Source: JBOFMT01 sp051658525 (lineage in GTDB: Bacteria; Bacillota_I; Bacilli_A; Erysipelotrichales; Erysipelotrichaceae). Taken from it: a stretch of 22,713 nt of DNA. Shown here in pieces: positions 7,558 to 15,403 of this stretch (positions are counted from its first letter, which is position 1; every line of letters starts with the position of its first letter). The notes beneath the pieces are model-generated. The model did not search any database. It was not told the DNA's origin and worked only from the letters and a program-made list of their open reading frames with translations. Both the position numbers and the translations under genes were made by a program. Location: the NCBI GenBank assembly GCA_051658525.1, contig JBOFMT010000079.1, forward strand, positions 1 to 22,713, written 5' to 3'.

Positions 7558-7580
7558 AAAACTATAGTTAGTTTTATAGT
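7553..7580 (+). promoter_or_regulatory. Putative TetR operator (inverted repeat)
   Basis: Two perfect 11-base arms, ACTATAAAACT (7553-7563) and AGTTTTATAGT (7570-7580), are separated by 6 bases. The repeat covers most of the -10 and the transcription start. A TetR gene begins 20 bases downstream, so autorepression of the whole operon is the simplest reading. Confidence 0.75.
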
Positions 7581-7599
7581 TTTCTAGAGGAGGATGAAG

Positions 7600-8163
7600 A
7601 TGGAAACAATCTTAATGGGGGCAATGGAATTACTAGCAGCACAAGGGTTGAAATTTACAATGGATGACTTGGCAAAACACTTGCGAATGAGTAAGCGTAC
7701 GCTCTATGAAAAAGTCGGGGGAAAAGAACACTTATTGCAACTTTGTATGGAAGAATACTTTACGCAAGTAAAACAGTTGGAACAAGAGATATTAAATGAA
7801 GCGTCAACGAATGGCTTTGAGAAATTAAAACAGCTTGTCGTTTGCCAACCAGCAATGGGGAAAAATCTACATATCTCACAACTCAGTGGATTAAAGGATA
7901 CTTATCCAGTTCTTTATGAAGAGGTTGTTTACCGTGTAGATCATGATTGGAATGCAACCTATGATTTATTGGATGAGGCCATTGCACAAAAAAGTGTAAG
8001 ACCAATCAATAAGGATTTATTTCGATTGATGGTTGTTGGTACGATTGAACAACTACTCGTTCATGAATTACCAAAGGAATATGACAACTTTGATTTAGCG
8101 CTACATGCTTGTATGGATTTATTGTTTGAAGGATTAAAAGGAGAAGCTTATGAGAAAGTCTAG
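7600..8163 (+). CDS. TetR/AcrR family transcriptional regulator
   Basis: 187 residues. The start is ATG 7600, 6 bases after AGAGGAGG (7586-7593); the ATG at 7594 touches that site and is too close. The N-terminal DNA-binding domain holds the helix-turn-helix FTMDDLAKHLRMSKRTLY followed by EKVGGKEHLL, the TetR signature. The C-terminal ligand domain is not assignable. The gene is first in the galactoside operon and overlaps the GH2 gene by 14 bases. It probably binds the inverted repeat in its own promoter and is released by a sugar or sugar derivative, though TetR regulators of sugar operons are less common than LacI or AraC types. Confidence 0.9.
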   Translation: METILMGAMELLAAQGLKFTMDDLAKHLRMSKRTLYEKVGGKEHLLQLCMEEYFTQVKQLEQEILNEASTNGFEKLKQLVVCQPAMGKNLHISQLSGLKDTYPVLYEEVVYRVDHDWNATYDLLDEAIAQKSVRPINKDLFRLMVVGTIEQLLVHELPKEYDNFDLALHACMDLLFEGLKGEAYEKV

Positions 8164-10528
8164 TGCCATTAACTTCAATTGGGAATACGTTCCGTATTAT
8201 GATGAAAGTGTGTTTACAAAGGATGCGAGTGCATTTCAAGCGATTGAGTTACCGCATACCAATAAGGAGTTTCCTTTACAATATGGAAATGAACAAGACT
8301 ATCAGTTTATTTCAACCTACCGTAAACAACTCACACTAACCAAGCCACAGGCAGATGAAGCGGTTTGGTTGCATTTTGAAGGGGTTCAAGTGCACTGCGA
8401 TGTGTATTTGGATACGCATCTTATCGGTTGTCATACGGGTGGCTACGATGCCTTCGATGTGGATTTAACTTCACACATCCTAGAAGACAAAGACTATCAA
8501 CTAGTCGTTGTAGTAGACTCCCGTGAATTAGAACATGTTCCACCGTTTGGGCATGTTGTTGATTACTTAACGTATGGTGGGATTTATCGTGAAGTCCAAC
8601 TTGTGTACGCACCAAAACAACGCATTGATGATGTTTTTGTAAAAACCTTATGGAATGATGGTTGGGTGTTGGAATACGATTTAACACTCACACAGCTTGC
8701 TGCAAATCAATCGATTGAAGTTGAGCTAGTGGATGAACAAAGTAATTGGGTAAGTGAGCGCACTCTACTTGCTGCTACAAAGCAAACCCTACGTTTACAA
8801 CTAAGTGATATCGTTGCTTGGGATATTGATAATCCCCATCTTTATCAGGCACGCTTCTGCTTATATCAAGACGAACAAGTGGTTGATGTTTGGGAAGAGC
8901 AGATTGGTTTTAGAACCGTCAATTTCCAAGCAGATGGTTTTTATCTCAATGGGAAACACTTAAAATTAAGAGGTTTAAATCGTCATCAAAGTTATCCTTA
9001 TGTTGGTTATGCAATGCCAAAATCAATGCAGGAACAAGATGCAAAGATCTTAAAAGAAACACTAGGGTGTAATATTGTAAGAACGTCACACTATCCACAA
9101 AGCAAACACTTCTTACGCGCTTGTGATCGCTTGGGATTATTAGTCTTTACTGAAATTGTTGGGTGGCAACACATTAGTAAGGATGAGAGATGGCGCGAAC
9201 TCGTCTTAACAAGTACACAGAACATGATTCTACAATATCGCAATCATCCTTCGATTATTATTTGGGGTGTCAGAATCAATGAAAGTCAAGACGATCATGA
9301 ACTGTATACAAAAACCAATGCTCTAGCAAAAGAACTTGATCCAACCAGAGCTACGGGTGGTGTTCGCTTTATTAAAAACTCTGAGTTACTAGAAGATGTT
9401 TATACATATAATGATTTCTCACATCGAGGTGATAACGCAGGACTAGAAACAAGAGCGGCGGTAACCAAAACCAAAGATCGAGCGTATTTGGTCACAGAGT
9501 ACAATGGACATATGTTTCCAACCAAACGCTTTGATGATGAAGCCCACCGTCGTGATCATGCTTTGCGCCATGCCAATGTCTTAGCATCGATGTACAGTGA
9601 TACAAGTATTTCTGGTTGTATTGGATGGTGTATGAATGATTACAATACGCATCAAGATTTTGGTAGTGGGGATCGTATTTGTTATCATGGGGTACTCGAT
9701 ATGTTTCGAATGCCAAAACTAGCTGCTAGTGTTTATGCTTCACAACAAGATAAACTTCCCGTTATGGAACTTTCTAGCACGATGAATATTGGAGAACATG
9801 CCGCAGGGGAGCTTGGTGTGATCTATGCCTTTAGTAATATGGATGCGATTCGGGTTTATAAAAATGATACCTACATCCAAACCTTCTATCCAGATCAATC
9901 CAAGTACAAAGATATGCCACATCCACCGATTGTAATTGATGACTTAATTGGTGATTTGATCAAAGATAATGAAAGCTATACGCCAGCAATTGCGGCAAAA
10001 ATCAAAGAGGTGTTACTAGCGATTGCAAAATATGGATTACCAAGTTTACCACTCAAATTTAAACTTAAAATGTTACGACTTATGAGTTTTCATGGTTTAA
10101 CGATGGATGATGGGATGCAACTCTATGGCAAATACATTGGTAACTGGGGGCAAAAAGCAATTCAGTATCGCTTTGAAGGCATCCAAAACGAACAAGTTGT
10201 ATGCGTAAAACAACGTGCGATGGTAAATCAAATGGAGCTTGTGCTAACAACTAGCAGCGATACGTTAATTCCAGAGCATACATACGATGTGGTACAGTGT
10301 TTTGTTGAGGCGAAAGATCAAGATGGTAATCTGTTACCCTATGCTATGGGTGCCCTAGAAATCGAAGTGAGTGGAGATATTGCACTCATAGGTCCAAGCA
10401 TGATTACACTAGTTGGTGGGGCAGCTAGTTTCTATGTCAAGAGTTTAAAACATACGGGAGCGGGTAGCGTACGTGTTACTTGCTTACAACAAAGTAAAAC
10501 ATGCAACTTGCATGTAAAGGGGAAATAG
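8150..10528 (+). CDS. Glycoside hydrolase family 2 (probable beta-galactosidase)
   Basis: 792 residues; ATG 8150 follows AAAGGAG and overlaps the TetR gene. Order of parts: sugar-binding jelly-roll (about 1-155), Ig-like domain (156-256), TIM barrel (257-about 560), then a helical segment near 600-675 and C-terminal beta domains. The barrel shows LRGLNRHQSYPYVG, acid/base Glu378 in RINES, and nucleophile Glu450 in VTEYNGHMFP. No signal peptide, so it acts in the cytosol on imported sugars. GH2 also includes beta-glucuronidases and beta-mannosidases. The neighbouring alpha-galactosidase and GPH symporter favour a galactoside, but the linkage is inferred from context. Confidence 0.85.
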   Translation: MRKSSAINFNWEYVPYYDESVFTKDASAFQAIELPHTNKEFPLQYGNEQDYQFISTYRKQLTLTKPQADEAVWLHFEGVQVHCDVYLDTHLIGCHTGGYDAFDVDLTSHILEDKDYQLVVVVDSRELEHVPPFGHVVDYLTYGGIYREVQLVYAPKQRIDDVFVKTLWNDGWVLEYDLTLTQLAANQSIEVELVDEQSNWVSERTLLAATKQTLRLQLSDIVAWDIDNPHLYQARFCLYQDEQVVDVWEEQIGFRTVNFQADGFYLNGKHLKLRGLNRHQSYPYVGYAMPKSMQEQDAKILKETLGCNIVRTSHYPQSKHFLRACDRLGLLVFTEIVGWQHISKDERWRELVLTSTQNMILQYRNHPSIIIWGVRINESQDDHELYTKTNALAKELDPTRATGGVRFIKNSELLEDVYTYNDFSHRGDNAGLETRAAVTKTKDRAYLVTEYNGHMFPTKRFDDEAHRRDHALRHANVLASMYSDTSISGCIGWCMNDYNTHQDFGSGDRICYHGVLDMFRMPKLAASVYASQQDKLPVMELSSTMNIGEHAAGELGVIYAFSNMDAIRVYKNDTYIQTFYPDQSKYKDMPHPPIVIDDLIGDLIKDNESYTPAIAAKIKEVLLAIAKYGLPSLPLKFKLKMLRLMSFHGLTMDDGMQLYGKYIGNWGQKAIQYRFEGIQNEQVVCVKQRAMVNQMELVLTTSSDTLIPEHTYDVVQCFVEAKDQDGNLLPYAMGALEIEVSGDIALIGPSMITLVGGAASFYVKSLKHTGAGSVRVTCLQQSKTCNLHVKGK

Positions 10529-10530
10529 TG

Positions 10531-11880
10531 ATGACTTTAACGAAAAAAACAAAAGCATCTTATGGCTTTGGAGCCATTGGAAAAGATATGGTTTATGCTT
10601 TGGTTGCTGGATTCTTAATGTATTACTACAATGTAGTTTTAGGAATTTCACCAGCCTTTATTGGTACCTTATTTATGGTTGCTCGTATCTTTGATGCATT
10701 TAATGATCCAATTATGGGTATTATAGTCAATAAAACACGAGGTCGTTTTGGAAAGTTTCGTCCTTGGATTTTAACAGGGACCATTCTAAATGCCCTTGTT
10801 TTAGTAGCAATGTTTTCCATTCCTAATTTTGAACTACAAAGTACAACGGTGTTGTTTGCCAGTGTGGCTTATATCTTATGGGGCGTTACCTATACGATGA
10901 TGGATATTCCGTTCTGGAGTTTTATTCCAGCACTTACTGTAGAGTCAAAAGACCGTGAAAACATTTCGGTCATTGCCCGCTCTTGTGCAGGCTTAGGATT
11001 TGCGATTCCAACCGCACTGACAATGTCAGCTGTTGCCTTTTTAGGAAAAGGGGATGAACGTTTGGGCTTCTCCTTACTAGCTATTGGGATTGGCGTATTC
11101 TTTATTCTTTCTGCGATTGTTACCTTTGCGAATGTGAAAGAACGCGTTGTGGTAGAACAAGAACAAATCTCGGTGAAAGCGATGTTACAAACGTTAGTAC
11201 AAAACGATCAAGCGATGAGTGTAGTAGTAGCCATTATTATTTTCAATGCTTCGCTCTACTTAACCCAAAATCTAGCTTTGTACTTCTTTAAATACGATAT
11301 TGGAAATGCCGAGTTATTTGGTATCTTTGGAACGATTGGAGGAGCTGCTCAAATTTTAGCCATGATGAGCCTACCTGCACTTCGTACTAAATTTACGCGC
11401 TTACAAATCTTCCAAGGAGCATTAACTACCACGATCATTGGGTATATTGGTTTATTTGTGCTCGGTGTCTTAAAAATTCAAAACATTGTCTTATTGTGTT
11501 TGATGGCAGCCATTATCTTTGTCGGTTTTGGTCTAGCAACCGTTCTAACAACCATCTTCTTAGCCGATTGTGTAGAGTATGGAGAATGGAAGCATGGCGT
11601 ACGTAGTGAAAGTGTGATCTTCTCCCTACAAACCTTTGTGGTTAAGTTTGCAAGTGCTTTGAGTGTCTTTATTGCTGGGATTGGACTAGAAGTGATTGGT
11701 CTTGATACGGAAGCAGCTACACAAAGTGCTACCACACTTTCTGCTTTACGCTTTTTGATGATTGTCGTACCGATTGTTGGTCTAGTCTTATGTATACTTT
11801 ATTTTATGAAGCGTTATCGATTGGATGATGCTTATTATGAACAAATTGTGTCGGAAATTGAGGCGCGTAAGGAGAGTTAA
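10531..11880 (+). CDS. GPH-family (melibiose-type) sugar:cation symporter
   Basis: 449 residues, the usual family size, with about 12 membrane helices. The start is ATG 10531, 7 bases after AAAGGGGA; a longer reading would run into the GH2 gene. N-terminal landmarks are KASYGFGAIGKDMVY, then ARIFDAFNDPIMG and RGRFGKFRPWIL, the conserved Asp and cytosolic loop of MelB-like Na+/H+/Li+ symporters. No C-terminal PTS IIA domain is present, unlike LacS of streptococci. It most likely imports alpha- or beta-galactosides, which the flanking GH2 and GH36 enzymes then hydrolyse. Spacing is 2 bases from the previous stop and 1 base to the next start. Confidence 0.9.
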   Translation: MTLTKKTKASYGFGAIGKDMVYALVAGFLMYYYNVVLGISPAFIGTLFMVARIFDAFNDPIMGIIVNKTRGRFGKFRPWILTGTILNALVLVAMFSIPNFELQSTTVLFASVAYILWGVTYTMMDIPFWSFIPALTVESKDRENISVIARSCAGLGFAIPTALTMSAVAFLGKGDERLGFSLLAIGIGVFFILSAIVTFANVKERVVVEQEQISVKAMLQTLVQNDQAMSVVVAIIIFNASLYLTQNLALYFFKYDIGNAELFGIFGTIGGAAQILAMMSLPALRTKFTRLQIFQGALTTTIIGYIGLFVLGVLKIQNIVLLCLMAAIIFVGFGLATVLTTIFLADCVEYGEWKHGVRSESVIFSLQTFVVKFASALSVFIAGIGLEVIGLDTEAATQSATTLSALRFLMIVVPIVGLVLCILYFMKRYRLDDAYYEQIVSEIEARKES

Positions 11881-11881
11881 G

Positions 11882-14200
11882 ATGATTCAAAAACGAGGGG
11901 ATTATTTTGTTATCCATACACAAGAAACAACGATGGTCTTACAAATACGCTCGAGTCGCCATCTAGGAATGTTGTATTATGGACCAAGTATTGGAGATGC
12001 CATGGTAGAAGCACTAGGGGAAACCATGCATTTGGGGTTAGGGAATGCCGTTGTTGCGCGACAAGATCCAACCTTGAGTTTAGAATATGAAACCTTTGCC
12101 CTAAGTACGATGGGCAAAGGTGATGTTCGCGAACCAATGGTGATGTTGACACATGCGGATGGTCGCTATGTGAATGAATTTTTGTACGTTGGTTATGAAA
12201 TCATGGAGGAAGCAATCACACTGGATGGGCTTCCTTGTGTGAAAGCAAATGGCAAAGCCTCACAAACACTTATCATCCATACCAAAGATGAAGAACAAGA
12301 TGTTTTGCTAACTCTATATTTCACTGTATTTGAAGACTGTGATGTGATCACCCGCTTTCATAAACTGAGTGCAGGCTCACAACCTGTAGTCATTGATCGC
12401 TTGTTTAGTAGTCAACTTGATTTAGATTTAGGTGATGTTATCGTTGGCTCGCTATCTGGAAAATGGGCTGATGAAGCCAATTTAAGTGAACAAGCACTCT
12501 ACAATCAAATCGTCATCGATAGTAAGTGTGGAGTGAGTTCTTCACGTCACAATCCCTTCTTTTATGTAAAGAGTAAAGATACTACCTATCACCATGGACT
12601 TGTCTATGGATCAAATCTAATTTATAGTGGCAACCACAAAGCGATCATCGAACGTTCAAGTTTTGGGAAAACAAGAATCTTACAAGGGATTCATCCAGAT
12701 GGCTTTGCTTGGCACTTACAACCAGGCGAAAGTTTCACAACACCACAAGCACTCTCTTGTGTGAGTAAGGAAGGCTTACTAGGTATGAGCAAGATGATGC
12801 ATGCAGCTATACATGCGCATATCGTACCAACGCAATTTGCCAATCAACCACGTCCGATTCTTTTAAATTCATGGGAAGCGACGTATTTTGATTTCAAGGA
12901 AGCAAGTCTTTTAAAACTAGCTCGTAAAGCACGTGATGTTGGAATAGAATTGTTTGTACTCGATGATGGTTGGTTTTCCAATCGAAACGATGATACGAGT
13001 TCCTTAGGGGATTGGGATGTCAATTTAAAAAAACTACCACAAGGTTTAGCAGGTCTTGCCAATAAGATTGAGGAACTAGGGATGCAGTTTGGTTTATGGG
13101 TCGAGCCAGAAATGATCTCGGTCAATAGTGAATTGTATCGTAACCACCCAGAGTGGGCTGTTGCAAAAGGTGATACCTTTAATCAAGGGCGAAACCAACT
13201 CGTTCTTGATTTATCCAATCCAGATGTTGTCAGTTACTTAAAAACGACATTCCACCAGCTGTTTGCTAGCGCTAAAATTTCGTATGTAAAGTGGGATATG
13301 AACCGTATTATGAGTGATCATTACGCTTCCACCTTACAACATCAAAGTGAATTTACACATCGTTATCAACTCGGTTTATATGAATTGTTTCGCTATTTAA
13401 CGCAAGCATTTCCCAATATCCTATTTGAAAACTGTTGTAGTGGAGGCAATCGCTTTGATCTTGGTATGTTAGCCTTCTCCCCACAAATTTGGGCGAGTGA
13501 TAATACGGATGCTTGGGAGCGTTGTCGCATTCAAGCTAATCTCTTATTAGGATATCCACAGTCTTGTATGGGGGCGCATGTTTCAGGTAGTGTCAATCAT
13601 CAAACGTTACGCCAGATTAAACTCGCTTCACGCTTCGCTATTGCTGCTATGGGTATTTTAGGTTATGAACTTAATTTATGCGAGTGTTCAAAAGGGGAGT
13701 TGGAGGAAATCAAAGAACAAATTGCGTGGTATAAAACCCATCGTGAATTGTTGCAATTTGGCCAAATGGAAGCAATTCACGAGGATGGGCTTGTGAGTTT
13801 TCAAGTGGTAAGTAGCGACAAAAAAGCGGGTATTGCGATGCATATGCAAGGGCTTTGTCGTCCTCATAATCCTAGTTTACATCGCACCATGCGTGGTCTT
13901 GATGCACATCTTGTTTACGAGGCTAGTAACCGTGTGGTTCCCCAAAGTGTGCTTGAATTTGGCGACTTGATTAACCAAATAGCTCCAATTCGGGTAAAAC
14001 AGGATTCCTTACTACATCATACCATTGCTAAGGTGTATAAAATGCAGAGTGAATCGCATCAATTTAATGCTACTGGGTTGCAGTTGTTGCATGCAGGTTA
14101 TTATTTACCACAAGCATTTTGTGGTGTAGGATTTAATGAACAAACTCGCGTCTTCTCTGATTTTGCAAGTCGCATGTACGTATTTAAAGCCAAGCAATAA
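11882..14200 (+). CDS. Alpha-galactosidase, GH36
   Basis: 772 residues, near the GH36 norm of about 730; the AAGGAGAG site is 5 bases before ATG 11882. It removes terminal alpha-1,6-galactose from melibiose, raffinose and stachyose. An N-terminal beta-supersandwich (about 1-310) is followed by the TIM barrel, with LLNSWEATYFDF, FVLDDGWF, GLWVEPEM, the nucleophile Asp472 in VKWDMNR, and the acid/base Asp540 in WASDNTDAWER. LFENCCSGGNRFD adds two substrate-contact residues. No signal peptide. It ends the operon. The Asp spacing (68) is close to that of Lactobacillus MelA (70). Confidence 0.95.
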   Translation: MIQKRGDYFVIHTQETTMVLQIRSSRHLGMLYYGPSIGDAMVEALGETMHLGLGNAVVARQDPTLSLEYETFALSTMGKGDVREPMVMLTHADGRYVNEFLYVGYEIMEEAITLDGLPCVKANGKASQTLIIHTKDEEQDVLLTLYFTVFEDCDVITRFHKLSAGSQPVVIDRLFSSQLDLDLGDVIVGSLSGKWADEANLSEQALYNQIVIDSKCGVSSSRHNPFFYVKSKDTTYHHGLVYGSNLIYSGNHKAIIERSSFGKTRILQGIHPDGFAWHLQPGESFTTPQALSCVSKEGLLGMSKMMHAAIHAHIVPTQFANQPRPILLNSWEATYFDFKEASLLKLARKARDVGIELFVLDDGWFSNRNDDTSSLGDWDVNLKKLPQGLAGLANKIEELGMQFGLWVEPEMISVNSELYRNHPEWAVAKGDTFNQGRNQLVLDLSNPDVVSYLKTTFHQLFASAKISYVKWDMNRIMSDHYASTLQHQSEFTHRYQLGLYELFRYLTQAFPNILFENCCSGGNRFDLGMLAFSPQIWASDNTDAWERCRIQANLLLGYPQSCMGAHVSGSVNHQTLRQIKLASRFAIAAMGILGYELNLCECSKGELEEIKEQIAWYKTHRELLQFGQMEAIHEDGLVSFQVVSSDKKAGIAMHMQGLCRPHNPSLHRTMRGLDAHLVYEASNRVVPQSVLEFGDLINQIAPIRVKQDSLLHHTIAKVYKMQSESHQFNATGLQLLHAGYYLPQAFCGVGFNEQTRVFSDFASRMYVFKAKQ

Positions 14201-14234
14201 AAAACGATTCCCTGTGTTGGGGAATCGCTTTTTT
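14201..14234. terminator. Bidirectional terminator between galactoside operon and hydrogenase unit
   Basis: An 8-bp stem (CGATTCCC with GGGAATCG) has an A-run on its left and a T-run on its right, so it can serve both converging transcripts. It ends 3 bases from the phosphatase stop on the other strand. Confidence 0.88.
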
Positions 14235-14236
14235 AT

Positions 14237-15403
14237 TTAGAAATAGGTGAGTTCTACCCGTTTTCCCATGCGTGTAAGATTACTAGCAAGGGAGCGGATG
14301 ATTTGTAATTTAATACTTAGATCAAGCGATAAGTCAGGATGTTGGTGGGCTGGATTGATGGCACGACCAACATAGAAGTAGATGTCACTGGCATCAAATA
14401 ACATTTGTGTTAGCATACAAGCACCATCATCATTTGCTAACCAAGGAAAATCACTAAGTGAGTCATCAAAGTATTGGCTACTATATGCTAGTACTTGGTT
14501 CATGGTAATAATACCTTCGCAAACAAGATCCACACCAGCAAGCTTACCATAAGGTGGTATTTTACTATTCGTAGAACTTAAAATAACGCTAGGTGTTGCA
14601 TTGAGGTAGCGGGAAAAGATTTGTGTTGTTGTCCCACCGCTAACAACGTGACTTCCTTCCAAAGCTAAAAAGTCTTGAATCCGTGAGCTATCTTCACTTG
14701 GATCAAAAGGTGGACCAAAGAAGACATTGACCTGTTGTTTGTTGCGTACGCGGGCAACCAGAGCAGTGGTATCATCACCTGGTTTCTGACCATATAAATC
14801 GTTGCATGTTTGTACTAAGGTATGACTGATCGTTTTCGCATTCATATTTGGTTGGATGTGCTTGCAAAGAAACTGTGAGATTTGTTCGTGTCCCCAACCA
14901 AAGTTTAAAACATTACCCATACCAGCAAAGAGCGCTCCATCACTAAACAATACATAGCAATCATCTGCTTCTACATAGAAGTGGGATTCATAAATTGTTT
15001 TGCCTAAGATTTCACGTTTGTTTTTTTGATAGGGAACAACATGGTTATTACGTATGATGACCATGTCCGGTGCATCGAACTGTGCAAGGTAGGCTTTGCC
15101 ACTGTTTTCGATTTTTAAAATGGAAAACGTTGCATAAGCAAGACCTCGTTCTTTACACAAAGGCAAGGTTTCTACCATCGTGGCGACACATTCTTGAATG
15201 CTAATATCATTGGCCATGAGCGATAAGATAATTTGTGTGGAAAGGGTAGCTAAGATATTAGCTTTCACCCCACTACCTAAGCCATCACAAAGTACAGCGA
15301 TACTAGCATTGTCTGTATGGATAAACTTCGCACAATCACCGCATAATTCTTCACCTTTTTTATTGATTGAAGCAATCGCAGTATCAATCCATTGGTGGCT
15401 CAT
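14237..15403 (-). CDS. SpoIIE-type PP2C serine phosphatase with extra C-terminal domain
   Basis: 388 residues; the minus-strand ATG at 15403 has an AGAGGAG site 7 bases ahead. Residues 1-220 form a PP2C (SpoIIE) fold: GDCAKF, LCDGLGSGVKA (Asp40), FSDGALFAGMG (Asp155) and PGDDTTALVARV (Asp210, Asp211) are the metal-binding motifs. The C-terminal 165 residues (VNVFFGPPFD..., VVSGGTTTQIFSRYL, GVDLVCEGIITMNQ) are not part of the phosphatase fold and I cannot name them. There is no membrane segment, unlike sporulation SpoIIE. It overlaps the hydrogenase-like gene by 20 bases, so the two are made together, and it probably dephosphorylates a Ser/Thr target in response to that sensor. Confidence 0.85.
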   Translation of the reverse strand: MSHQWIDTAIASINKKGEELCGDCAKFIHTDNASIAVLCDGLGSGVKANILATLSTQIILSLMANDISIQECVATMVETLPLCKERGLAYATFSILKIENSGKAYLAQFDAPDMVIIRNNHVVPYQKNKREILGKTIYESHFYVEADDCYVLFSDGALFAGMGNVLNFGWGHEQISQFLCKHIQPNMNAKTISHTLVQTCNDLYGQKPGDDTTALVARVRNKQQVNVFFGPPFDPSEDSSRIQDFLALEGSHVVSGGTTTQIFSRYLNATPSVILSSTNSKIPPYGKLAGVDLVCEGIITMNQVLAYSSQYFDDSLSDFPWLANDDGACMLTQMLFDASDIYFYVGRAINPAHQHPDLSLDLSIKLQIIRSLASNLTRMGKRVELTYF

